41,519 nucleotides of DNA from contig JABEUX010000124.1 of the NCBI GenBank assembly GCA_013044185.1, positions 1 to 41,519 of the forward strand, written 5' to 3'. Source of the stretch: Vulcanimicrobiota bacterium. GTDB taxonomy: Bacteria > Vulcanimicrobiota > Vulcanimicrobiia > Vulcanimicrobiales > Vulcanimicrobiaceae. Below are positions 1-8,768 of the stretch, one piece after another (position 1 is the stretch's first letter; the number at the start of each line of letters is the position of its first letter). The position numbers and the translations under genes are program-made. The notes under the pieces are model-generated. The model did no database searches. It had not been told where the DNA came from and saw only the letters and a list, made by a program, of their open reading frames with translations.

Positions 1-165
1 AAGCAACGCAGCGGCCCGCCGCACCAGCGCGGAACTCTTGCCGATCTGCTCGCCTGCCCCCATATCGAGTTCCATCGCGGCGAAGCCCTTCGCCGAGCGA
101 CTCCAATCCCCCGTTTAGGCAGAGCAAGCGGGAGGGGGAAGGACGAAGGAGCGAACACGCGCGGT

Positions 166-642
166 ATGCCGACCGATTACGAACAGTTAGAGCGCCAACT
201 CCGCGCCTTGGTTGAGGGCGAGACCGACGTTCTCGCCAACTGCGCGAATTTTGCCGCATTCATCGCCTCCGAGATTCCCGAGCTCAACTTTGCCGGGCTC
301 TATCTTGCGAAGGGCGAGGACCTCGTACTCGGTCCGTTCATCGGTAGACCTTCCTGTACGCGCATCCGGATCGGGCGAGGGGTCTGTGGGAAAGCCTTTG
401 CCTCCGATGCGACGATCCTCGTCGACGACGTCGATGCCTTCGACGACCACATCGTCTGCGACAGTGCCTCGGCCGCCGAGATCGTCGTACCTCTCCGCGA
501 CTCCGCCGGTGCGCTCGGGGTCATCGACTGCGATAGCCCACAAAGAGCCCGATTTACCGAGGACGATCGCCGCGGAATCGAACGGCTCGCTCGTGCCCTC
601 ACCGAGTGCGTCAACGTTCGTTCGCTCGCGCGCGAGGTCTGA
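166..642 (+). CDS. msrC: Free methionine-(R)-sulfoxide reductase (fRMsr, GAF-domain)
   Basis: 158 aa with fRMsr signature GPFIGRPSCTRIRIGRGVCGKA...HIVCDSASAAEIVVPL...GVIDCDSP; all three family cysteines (PSC, GVC, IVC) present. Confidence 0.88.
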   Translation: MPTDYEQLERQLRALVEGETDVLANCANFAAFIASEIPELNFAGLYLAKGEDLVLGPFIGRPSCTRIRIGRGVCGKAFASDATILVDDVDAFDDHIVCDSASAAEIVVPLRDSAGALGVIDCDSPQRARFTEDDRRGIERLARALTECVNVRSLAREV

Positions 643-646
643 CCGA

Positions 647-2737
647 TTACTCCGTCGCCATCACGGCGTTCTCCGTCAAAAACGCCGAAGTGGCCTCCAG
701 CGTCAGCGGGCGCGAAAGATAGAAACCTTGCACCTCACTCACGCCGAGCGCGCGTAGCTGCATAAACACGGCTTCATCCTCCACGCCCTCGGCGACCGAC
801 GTCAAGCCGAGATTGGTCGCCAGCGTAACGATCGCCTTGACGATCGCTTCGTCGTGCGAACCTTCGTGAAGGTCGTGCACGAACGATTGATCGATCTTCA
901 AACAATCGACCGGAAAGCGACGTAAGAACGAAAGGCTCGTATAGCCGGCGCCGAAATCATCGACGGCGATGCGAACGCCGAGGCGCTTTAAATCTTGTAA
1001 CGTTGCGATCGCACCGGTGACGTCGCGCATGATCGCGCTCTCCGTTAGTTCCAACTCCAAATTTCCAGGGGCGATGCCGGTACGCTCGATAATTGCGGCG
1101 ACGCGCTCGCGCAGATCGCGTCCTTCGAATTGTCGAGCCGAAAGATTGACGGCGATACGGCCGAGTTTCACGCCGCTCTTATTCCACCGAACGAATTGTT
1201 CGCAAGCTGAGGCGAGCACCCATTCGCCGACGTCCTCGATCGCCCCGGATTCTTCAGCGAGCGGGACGAAATTATCGGGCATCAACATACCGTAATTCGG
1301 GTGTTGCCAACGAACGAGTACCTCGAGCCCCGCGAGCGCTCCATCGGATGCACGAAGAATCGGTTGATAGTGGAGGGTAAGTTGCTCGTTGACGGCGGCG
1401 ACTCGGAGATCGCGCTTGAGCGTAATGCGCTCGACCGAAGAGAGCAACATGCTCGGCGTAAAGAACCTCCATGTATTCCGGCCGCTCTGCTTTGCCGAAA
1501 GGAGCGCCGCTTCCGCCGATTCGACTAAAGCATGTGCGTCGTTCCCATCTTCTCCCGCCAAGGCGATACCGATGCTCGCGGTAACGTAAATATCCGATTC
1601 GCGTATCTCGAATGGCGATTCGAACGCATCGCGAATGCGCCGACCTTGCATCTCCACGACATCGCGCGACTCGAGACCGATAGCGAGGATAACGAAGAGA
1701 TCTTCACCGAAGCGCGAAATCGTTGCGGTATCGTCGAAGAGGCGACGCAATCGTCGCCCAACGCCGCGAAGCAACTCGTCTCCGCTCGTTCGGCCGTAGC
1801 TTTCGTTGACTTCCTTGAACCGGTCGAGATCGATAGCAAAAATTGCAATTTCGTCGCCATGCCGCGCCGCGAGCGCCAACGCCTGAACGAGCCGATCTTC
1901 AAGTACGGTCCGATTGGGGAGATCGGTTAGGAGATCGAATTGCGAAAAATAGGTCAATCGCTGCTCGGCGACTTTGCGTTCGGTAATATCGAATGCGACG
2001 GAGATCGTGCCGACGATCCGCCCGCTCTCCGTTCGTAAAGGCTCGACGTGACCTTGCAGCGTCTTGCCGCCCCAAATCATCTCGTACTCGCCGGCGACTC
2101 CCTGCAGGGCCTTCAAATGTGCGCGGCGTACGGGAAATCGCGATTCATCGGCGATCAGTGCCGAGGTGGCGATTCGCGTATTCAGCAGCGCTTCGCTCTC
2201 CATACCCAACGCACCGAGGCGCGCGCCCTCGATCGACGTGATCGTTAGGTCGGTATCGGTAGTAATCACCAACGCCGGAAGTTGTTCGAAAAGCAATCGC
2301 AAGCGCGTCTCGCTCGCGCGTAGCTGTTGCTCGATAATTCGACGCGCGCGGCGCAAATCGGCATCGCGCAACGCACGATCGACCGCCGGGCCGAGGCGCT
2401 TGAGATTGTTTTTGAAGATATAGTCGTAGGCGCCCAGGCGGATCGCCTCGGCGGCAGCCTCTTCACCGATCGCGCCGGAGACGATCAGGCAGGGGATATC
2501 GAGATCCCGTTCGGCGAGCAACGCGAGCATTGCCGGCGCACTAAAATTCGGCATCGAGTAATCGCAGAGCACGACGTCCCAGCTCGCTCGGTCGAGCGCC
2601 TCTCGAGCGGCATCCTCACGATCGGCACGTTGCGTCTCGACGCGATAGCCCGCCTTCCCCAGGGCGAGCACGTTGAGTTCCGCATCGTCGGGCGAATCGT
2701 CGATGCAGAGAACGCGCAGCGGCCGACTTGCGTTCAT
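647..2737 (-). CDS. Response regulator with REC-PAS-GGDEF-EAL domains (c-di-GMP signalling)
   Basis: REC (LCIDDSPDDAE..CDYSMP), PAS, diguanylate cyclase-like segment (YGRTSGDELLRGV..RFGEDLF), EAL (LEVLVRWQHP..ELTES..DDFGAGYTSLSFL). ORF track opens at 2773; ATG at 2737 overlaps upstream stop as ATGA. Confidence 0.85.
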   Translation of the reverse strand: MNASRPLRVLCIDDSPDDAELNVLALGKAGYRVETQRADREDAAREALDRASWDVVLCDYSMPNFSAPAMLALLAERDLDIPCLIVSGAIGEEAAAEAIRLGAYDYIFKNNLKRLGPAVDRALRDADLRRARRIIEQQLRASETRLRLLFEQLPALVITTDTDLTITSIEGARLGALGMESEALLNTRIATSALIADESRFPVRRAHLKALQGVAGEYEMIWGGKTLQGHVEPLRTESGRIVGTISVAFDITERKVAEQRLTYFSQFDLLTDLPNRTVLEDRLVQALALAARHGDEIAIFAIDLDRFKEVNESYGRTSGDELLRGVGRRLRRLFDDTATISRFGEDLFVILAIGLESRDVVEMQGRRIRDAFESPFEIRESDIYVTASIGIALAGEDGNDAHALVESAEAALLSAKQSGRNTWRFFTPSMLLSSVERITLKRDLRVAAVNEQLTLHYQPILRASDGALAGLEVLVRWQHPNYGMLMPDNFVPLAEESGAIEDVGEWVLASACEQFVRWNKSGVKLGRIAVNLSARQFEGRDLRERVAAIIERTGIAPGNLELELTESAIMRDVTGAIATLQDLKRLGVRIAVDDFGAGYTSLSFLRRFPVDCLKIDQSFVHDLHEGSHDEAIVKAIVTLATNLGLTSVAEGVEDEAVFMQLRALGVSEVQGFYLSRPLTLEATSAFLTENAVMATE

Positions 2738-3165
2738 AAGCCCGAACGCGGCGTCTGATTGAGAACGAGCCAATACAGCCCTACCTGCCGAACCGCTTCG
2801 ACGAACTCGTTGAAATCGACCGGCTTGCGAACGTAACTGTTAACTCCGAGCCGATACCCGGCAAGAAGATCTTCCTCCTGTTTGCTCGACGTTAGAATGA
2901 CCGTTGGGATAAGTAGCGTCGCGTCGTGATTTCGAATGCGCTCTAAAAGCTCGAGCCCCGACACTTTCGGCAACTTTAGATCGAGCAGGATGAACTGCGG
3001 AGTACCGCGGCCTTCAAACGCTTTATCGAATAGAAATTGGACGGCCTTCTCGCCGTCTCGAAGTACGACGATTTCGTTCAGAATATGATTTTTTTCGAAC
3101 GCTCGCTTCGTCAGTTCGATATCGTCGTCATTGTCCTCGATAAGGAGAATGTATGGGGTACTCAC
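2734..3165 (-). CDS. CheY-like response regulator (Rcp1-type)
   Basis: YILLIEDNDDDIELTKRAFEK..ILLDLKLPKVSGLELL..PTVILTSSKQEEDL..NSYVRKPVDFNEF. GTG start at 3165 overlaps kinase stop (GTGA). Confidence 0.85.
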   Translation of the reverse strand: MSTPYILLIEDNDDDIELTKRAFEKNHILNEIVVLRDGEKAVQFLFDKAFEGRGTPQFILLDLKLPKVSGLELLERIRNHDATLLIPTVILTSSKQEEDLLAGYRLGVNSYVRKPVDFNEFVEAVRQVGLYWLVLNQTPRSGL

Positions 3166-5099
3166 TCTTGGGGAACCTCCATTGGAAGCGTGAACCAAAA
3201 CGTTGCTCCGCGGCCGACCGATCCTTCTGCCCGCAGGGTGCCTCCATGCCGATGAATGATGCGTGCGACGGTGGCGAGCCCGATTCCCGTTCCCTCGAAT
3301 TCATCGGCGGCGTGCAGGCGCTGGAAAGCCCCGAACAGTTTATTTGCGTAGGCCATATCGAAGCCGGCCCCGTTGTCGCGCACGAAAAACGCTCCCGATG
3401 CGTCGCGTCCGAAGGCGATAGCCGGATGCTCGGTTTTTCGGGTAAATTTCCACGCATTCCCAACCAGATTCCCGAGCGCGGCACCGACGAGCGCGGGATC
3501 GCCGAGAGCGACGAGGTTGGGCTCGATCTCGATGGCGACGCGGCGGTCGGGTTCGGCGACAGCATACTCCCCAAGGATGCCCGAGAACATCTCGCCGAGG
3601 TCGATCCGTTCGAAATGGATCGGAGCACGAGCTATTTTTGCCAGTCGCAAGAGCGCGTCGATCAGCTCCGCCATGCGTCTGGCCGCCGAGCGTACGCGAC
3701 CGAGGTAGCCTCGCCCCGTCTCGTCGAGCAAATCGTGATAATCTTCTTCGAGGACTTGGCTAAAGCCGTCGATCGCTCGCAGGGGCGCACGCAGATCGTG
3801 GGAGACGGAATACGCAAACGATTCCAGCTCCTGATTTGCAGCTTCGAGCTGCGTGGTTCGTTCGATGACCCGCTGTTCGAGCGTCGCATTGAGGTCGCGA
3901 ATCGCCCGTTCGCTGTTGATTCGATTCGTAATGTCGCGAATATAGCCGGCCAGGCCGTCGGCGAACGGGTAAATCCGCATGTCGTACCATCGGTTGTTGA
4001 GGCCGAACCGCAACTCCAGCGTTACGGGTTTTCGAGTTGCGAGCGCCTCCTCAAATGCGGCGCGCACCATGCTCTCCGAGGAGCGATCGACAAAGTCCAA
4101 CATGGGTTTACCAATAAGCGCTTCCTTCGTCGAGCTATAAAACTGTGCCAAGCGTTCGTTGACGTAGATTATGTTTAACGATTTATCGACGGCAACGAAC
4201 GCATCGGTAATACTGTCAAGGATCTCACGGGTCTGTGCGGTCGCACGCGTACTGTGAAAAACCTCGGCGATCGTCGTTGCGACGCTCTCGACAAAGCGGA
4301 GCCGAACTTCGTCAAAATCGCGGGCGCGAGGACTTCCGACCACGATCATCCCTATCGGTTCACTCTCCGTGCCGATGGGAACGCATGCAACCGAGAGGAT
4401 CCCCTGCGCCATCCGTGCGCGCGCGTCGAGAAACGGCGAATCGTCGGAGAGCGTATCGACAACGATCGCCTCCGCTCGACGAACTTGCGCCGAGCCCGCG
4501 AAATCGAGCGCGTCTTCGCCGGGAGGGGCGGGAGCGACAGCCTCCCCGAGTTCTCCGACTCGCTCGTAGCGATCGAGCGAAGGACGGAAGCGATACATCT
4601 CCGCCGCCGGAACGTGGAGATAGGTACAGAGAAGCTCGAGTGCCTCCTCGCTGACCCGGAGCAGCGAGGCCTGCGAGAGCGCAAGCCGTCCGAATTCGAT
4701 GAGGGCGGCTTGCTGGTTGTTCCGCTCCGTCAGCACGCGTTCGGCCTCGACGCGTTCGGTTACATCCCGAAAGTACACCGAGATGCCGTCGGGTGCCGGA
4801 AAGGCCTTCACGTCGAACCAGAGATACGAGGTCAGCGAATAGGCGACGAACGAGGTAGGAGCACCGGTATCGAGCGCCTTTTGATATTGCTCTTCGAAGA
4901 CCGAATTCGCAAAGGTCGGGAAGAGATCGCGCACCCGCATGCCGACGACCTCGCGCCCAACCGCACCGAGCAAGCGTTTTGCCTCGCCGTTCATGAACCG
5001 GATGCGCATCTCAGGATCGAGCACGAAAAACCCATCGGTGATGCGTTCGAGAACCTCACCGAGGTCGACGGGCAGCGTATGACTTTTAGCGGCTCCCAT
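3162..5099 (-). CDS. PAS/GAF sensor histidine kinase
   Basis: PAS-GAF-PAS followed by HisKA (FAYSVSHDLRAPLRAIDGFSQVL) and HATPase (GNLVGNAWKFT..DNGAGFDM..GTGIGLATVARI). Confidence 0.9.
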   Translation of the reverse strand: MGAAKSHTLPVDLGEVLERITDGFFVLDPEMRIRFMNGEAKRLLGAVGREVVGMRVRDLFPTFANSVFEEQYQKALDTGAPTSFVAYSLTSYLWFDVKAFPAPDGISVYFRDVTERVEAERVLTERNNQQAALIEFGRLALSQASLLRVSEEALELLCTYLHVPAAEMYRFRPSLDRYERVGELGEAVAPAPPGEDALDFAGSAQVRRAEAIVVDTLSDDSPFLDARARMAQGILSVACVPIGTESEPIGMIVVGSPRARDFDEVRLRFVESVATTIAEVFHSTRATAQTREILDSITDAFVAVDKSLNIIYVNERLAQFYSSTKEALIGKPMLDFVDRSSESMVRAAFEEALATRKPVTLELRFGLNNRWYDMRIYPFADGLAGYIRDITNRINSERAIRDLNATLEQRVIERTTQLEAANQELESFAYSVSHDLRAPLRAIDGFSQVLEEDYHDLLDETGRGYLGRVRSAARRMAELIDALLRLAKIARAPIHFERIDLGEMFSGILGEYAVAEPDRRVAIEIEPNLVALGDPALVGAALGNLVGNAWKFTRKTEHPAIAFGRDASGAFFVRDNGAGFDMAYANKLFGAFQRLHAADEFEGTGIGLATVARIIHRHGGTLRAEGSVGRGATFWFTLPMEVPQE

Positions 5100-5246
5100 C
5101 CCTTTCGCGCGCTTCCTTCTCAGGCGCTAGGCTCCCTCCGGCGAGGTTAATCTTTTTCCGGTTCTTCCGGGATAAATCTTAGGAAACAGCCGACGCCCAA
5201 CGGAGTCGTCGAGCTATTATGTTTCGCTTTCGTAAAGGCGCCACGC

Positions 5247-5654
5247 TTACTTGGGCCGGAACTGAAGCGACAGCGAGTTGATACAGTAGCGCGTTCCCTC
5301 CGGGCCGGGGCCGTCGTCGAACACGTGCCCGAGATGGGAATCGCAGCGTTTGCAGCGGACCTCGGTGCGAATCATGCCGTGGCTACGATCCTCGATCAGG
5401 CGGACGCGCTCCAACTCCTCGGGACGGGTAAAGCTCGGCCAGCCGCAGTGCGATTCGAATTTCGCGTCCGCGGTAAAAAGCGCGGCGCCGCAGCCTCCGC
5501 AGAGATAACTTCCTTCGGCATCGACGGCGAGCAACGAGCCGGTAAAGGGGCGCTCGGTGCCGGCTTCGCGCAGAACGTGATAGCGCTCGGGCCCAAGTTG
5601 GGCGAGCCACTCGCTCTCGCTTTTGAGGATCTCAGGGATTTCGCGTTCGCTCAT
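5247..5654 (-). CDS. msrB: Peptide-methionine (R)-S-oxide reductase MsrB
   Basis: CGGCGAALF..KFESHCGWPSF..CKRCDSHLGHVFDDGP..RYCINSLSL with two CxxC motifs and catalytic RYCIN. Confidence 0.93.
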   Translation of the reverse strand: MSEREIPEILKSESEWLAQLGPERYHVLREAGTERPFTGSLLAVDAEGSYLCGGCGAALFTADAKFESHCGWPSFTRPEELERVRLIEDRSHGMIRTEVRCKRCDSHLGHVFDDGPGPEGTRYCINSLSLQFRPK

Positions 5655-5701
5655 ACATCAGAAAAGAACGCATGGCCGTAAAGAACGGATGCAACGAGCA
5701 C

Positions 5702-5725
5702 GCCTCGCGTTCAAAAACGCGAGGC
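5702..5725 (-). terminator. Perfect 10-bp stem hairpin beside the left att copy; possible ancestral terminator of the tRNA operon
   Basis: GCCTCGCGTT-caaa-AACGCGAGGC, ending 2 bp before the att repeat at 5728. No clear U-tract after the stem. Confidence 0.45.
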
Positions 5726-5727
5726 TC

Positions 5728-5748
5728 GAGCCGTTGATGGGGATTGAA
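5728..5748. repeat. att copy distal to the tRNA (tRNA-Thr 3'-end fragment)
   Basis: Identical over 21 bp to 8771-8791; both flanking bases differ. Confidence 0.8.
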
Positions 5749-5858
5749 ATCGTGCCCCTGGTAAAACATAGTCCAACACAGTACGACGCCATCCCTCATT
5801 TTACGAGGGAAATCCCGGTACCCTGTTGTGCCCTGTCGTCGTCTGTCAAGCATCGTTG

Positions 5859-5877
5859 GTGGGCCAAATGTGGGCCA
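5859..5877. repeat. Putative integrase-binding site, copy 1
   Basis: GTGGGCCAAATGTGGGCCA, identical to 8704-8722; itself a tandem of GTGGGCCA. Confidence 0.6.
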
Positions 5878-6094
5878 CTCAGGTTTCAGCCCTCCGGGCA
5901 ACGCAGTGGATCCGCCGAAGGGCCTAAGCCTTGCGCGGGTACTTTCGCACGTCCTCGAGCCTTGCTGGCGGCGCTCACGGAGCATCGTTTCCGCTCTCGG
6001 TATCCAACAAAGCTCTAAAACGCTCGCGCGCGCGGGCGCGTGTTGGGTGTGCGAAAAACTCTGCGATTCGGCGAGTCTCAGAATGACCTATCAA

Positions 6095-6169
6095 CGCAAA
6101 TTCGTCGACGACTTCGTCGCCGCTTGGACGAAGGTCATGAACGCGGACCGCTTCGACCTCCCGACGTAA
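6095..6169 (+). pseudogene. katG: Catalase-peroxidase (KatG) C-terminal remnant
   Basis: RKFVDDFVAAWTKVMNADRFDLPT* closely resembles the KatG C-terminus; no KatG-like sequence upstream in the same frame. Confidence 0.6.
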
Positions 6170-6231
6170 GGCCACTATAGCGGCCGCCAGGTGGGATCCG
6201 GAGTGCGAGACGCCGCCGGACGAATGCGGTA

Positions 6232-6282
6232 GACGTGAAGTTTCTGTTGACGTGAAGTTTCTGTTGACGTGAAATTTCTGTT
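6232..6282. repeat. Three tandem copies of a 17-bp unit
   Basis: GACGTGAAGTTTCTGTT x3 (third copy has one G->A change). Confidence 0.9.
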
Positions 6283-6310
6283 TGCGAAGGTGAGGCGCGG
6301 TTCACGGACA

Positions 6311-6799
6311 ATGGCTCTACGCATGGAACGTTTTCAAACTCCGCTCGAAACCGTCCAGAGCGTCGATCTCGAGCGATACGCGGGCCGTTGGTTCGAGATT
6401 GCGCGCGCGCCGGCTCCCTTCGAACGGGATACCGATCGCAACGTAACCGCCGAGTACACGCTGCGGCCGGGCAACCGGGTTCGCGTCGAAAATCGCTGCA
6501 CGCAGCCGGACGGCCGCATCCGGGCCGCCTCCGGAAGCGCCCGTGTGAAGGATCCGAAGAGCAACGCGAAGCTGCTGGTGAAGTTCTTTCCGCTCATGCC
6601 GGCGGCGGACTATTGGATCGTCGGACTCGATGAAGACTACCGCTGGGCGATCGTCGGCGAGCCGCAACGCAGGTTCCTCTGGGTGCTCTCTCGCGTGCCG
6701 AGGCTCGACGACGCTACGCTAGCCCACGTATTGCGCGAAGTCGACCGCGCGGGCTACGACCACAACGCGTTGATTCACACGCCCCAAGACGGAAACTAA
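6311..6799 (+). CDS. blc: Lipocalin family protein (Blc-like)
   Basis: LERYAGRWFEIARAPAPFE..TAEYTLRPGNRVRVENRC..LLVKFFPLMPAADYWIVGLDEDYRWAIVGEPQRRFLWVLSR. ORF track start 6269 lies inside the tandem repeat; ATG 6311 is more likely. Confidence 0.88.
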   Translation: MALRMERFQTPLETVQSVDLERYAGRWFEIARAPAPFERDTDRNVTAEYTLRPGNRVRVENRCTQPDGRIRAASGSARVKDPKSNAKLLVKFFPLMPAADYWIVGLDEDYRWAIVGEPQRRFLWVLSRVPRLDDATLAHVLREVDRAGYDHNALIHTPQDGN

Positions 6800-7120
6800 C
6801 GCTCCGGCAAGCCTCGAGCCGGCAGAGCGCCCGTCCATCGCGATCTGTCTCTTGAGGCGAAAACGATTTCCGGTGGGCGGCACGCCGTTGAACGAACCCG
6901 GAGAATTACCGTTGAATTCTGCTTGCTGCGAGGCGGCATTCCAAAGCTGGCTCACGGGAAGCGAGTTCAATGCTCCGGTCCCATCCTGCGGAACCGCCTT
7001 CAGTACTATCGCTTGGGCAAAACCAGCTAAGCCGGGGTTCGCCATATGGACAAGCTTTTTACTCCAGAATGCCGGTCGCCCTGCATATGGAACGCCGCTC
7101 GGCGATCCGGGCGTACACAA
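6719..7120 (-). other. Uncharacterised ORF or gene fragment
   Basis: Open for 133 codons but overlaps blc and has no recognisable family. Confidence 0.15.
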
Positions 7121-7132
7121 TCGCTGGGGTGC

Positions 7133-7560
7133 TCATGTTGCCGTTGCCGTTGGAGGCGACCGCAACGCGGCAATTCTCTGCATGATCTCCGCTAACAACT
7201 GCTGTGGGATCGCGACCTCGGCCATCTGAAAGGCGATGTAGCGGCCGTTCCTGACGACTTTGGCGCCGATCTTGATCGATTTTTCTCGTAAACTTGTGAG
7301 TGACCACGTTTCAATTGCTTCTGGAATCGCAAGCGTACGCAGGAGCTTTCCGAGATTGCAGGCGAGCGCATGAAAATGCAGGCGAACCGCGTTTGCGTTG
7401 AACGAACTACACGAAATGCGCGTCCACTTGATGGCCCCTTTACCCTCTTTTATCCATTGCTCGCACATTCCGCGCTGGTTGTAAAATCCGACGACATTCT
7501 TGGACGCATGGCGCAGGTTCGTAACGATGAAGCCGACGCGCGGGAACAGCTCGCCTGGGT
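7133..7560 (-). pseudogene. IS1380-family transposase, C-terminal remnant
   Basis: GELFPRVGFIVTNLRHASKNVVGFYNQRGMCEQWIKEGKGAIKWTRISCSSFNANAVRLHFHALACNLGKLLRTLAIPEAI..SLTSLREKSIKIGAKVVRNGRYIAFQMAEVAIPQQL; no N-terminal half found. Confidence 0.75.
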
Positions 7561-7692
7561 GTCATTCCACGTTGCCGCGTCAGTTTCGTCACTTCGGCGC
7601 CACATCATCAGCGTAAACCACTTTTCTATTATAGCAAAACCGCTCCTCGCCAGCATCGGATCTGCAAATGCATCTGGTGAATCCGGACTTAA

Positions 7693-8692
7693 ATGAGAGG
7701 CTATCTTCGTGAACGCGACCGTGGCAGCACGACAAACAGAACTGGCGCGGAAAAGACATTGCAGCTGGTCGCAGATAGCGGAGCCGAATTCGTAGACGGG
7801 GTGCGGAAACGGAAGCAAGAATACCGCTCGTTTTTCGGCACCCGTCGCGAAGCCGAGGAGGCGTTACCACCTTGCATGGTCACGCCCGAATGAATCGGGG
7901 CGCCGCCTTTCCCAGCGAACGGTGTATCACATGTACTCGACGCTTCGCGCGTCGCTCGGCGATGCCGACGACGATGGCCTGCTCGCGGTGCTGCCGTTCA
8001 CCCGACGCATGGCGTCGGCAAAAGACCGCTCCGAGGACATGGCCCTGGACGAGACGCAGCTGCTCGCGCTCCTCGAATACGCCGCCCCCACGCCCTTTGG
8101 GCCGGCAACGCGCCTGGCCGCATGAACTGGGCTACGCCAAGGCGAGCTACTTGCGTTGCGGTGGGATGCCGTGGACTTTGAGAAGCGCACCGTGCGGGTT
8201 CTTGCGTCGCTGGAGACGGTTCGCGAAGGCGGGGCGACCGTCGTTCGGTCGAAGGTGCCGAAGACGCCTAAATCGAGGCGCGAGGTGCCGCTATCGCGCA
8301 TGGCGATCGAGGTGCTGCGCCGTCAGCGCGTCGCCCAGGCGGAGCGGCGGCTTGCACTCGGCGGATCGTGGGGCGACGAAGGGCTCGTCTTCCCGAATCC
8401 GGCGACGGGCGAGGCGTGGCGACCCGATGCTTTCTCCGCAGGCTTCGGAAGGCTCATTGCACGCTCCGGGCTGCCCAAAGTGAGCTTTCACGGGTTGCGC
8501 CACGGTTTCGCCTCGATCCAGCTCAAAGCCGGGACGCCGCTAACGGTCGTTTCCGGTCTGCTCGGGCATAGCAGCGTCGGCATAACGGGCGACGTGTACT
8601 CCCATATTCTCGACGGCATGAAAGCTCAGGTGGCCGACCGACTCGATGCGATCTTCGATAAGGCGACCGCAAGAGCAAAATCGGGACTCTAA
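7693..8692 (+). pseudogene. Tyrosine-type site-specific integrase, frameshifted
   Basis: N-terminal piece (MRGYLRERDRG..KRKQEYRSFFGTRREAEEAL) ends at a stop; middle piece 7922-8125 (VYHMYSTLRASLGDA..ALDETQLLALLEYA) and catalytic piece 8156-8692 (SFHGLRHGFASIQLKAG..VSGLLGHSSVGITGDVYSHI) are in different frames. Confidence 0.75.
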
Positions 8693-8703
8693 AAACAGCG
8701 CTC

Positions 8704-8722
8704 GTGGGCCAAATGTGGGCCA
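8704..8722. repeat. Putative integrase-binding site, copy 2
   Basis: GTGGGCCAAATGTGGGCCA, identical to 5859-5877. Confidence 0.6.
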
Positions 8723-8740
8723 ATCGAAGGATTGAAAAGA

Positions 8741-8765
8741 TAAAAAGCCCGTGGTTACGGGCTTT
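8741..8765 (-). terminator. Rho-independent terminator of the tRNA operon (element-borne)
   Basis: Minus strand: AAAGCCCGT-aacc-ACGGGCTTT followed by TTTATCTTTTC; starts directly after the tRNA-Thr CCA end. Confidence 0.8.
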
Positions 8766-8768
8766 AGC

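Noticed and set aside
1-75. Possible 5' end of a minus-strand CDS at the window edge (MELDMGAGEQIGKSSALVRRAAA)
   Set aside because: Too short and unrecognisable to call.
3153-4178. 341-aa plus-strand ORF opposite the histidine kinase (and similar at 4254-5150)
   Set aside because: Antisense shadow ORF of a well-supported kinase in high-GC DNA; no family motifs.
7589-7870. Minus-strand ORFs at 7450-7870 as the missing N-terminus of the IS1380 transposase
   Set aside because: Peptides do not resemble the IS1380 N-terminus; the plus strand here is recognisable as integrase N-terminal sequence.
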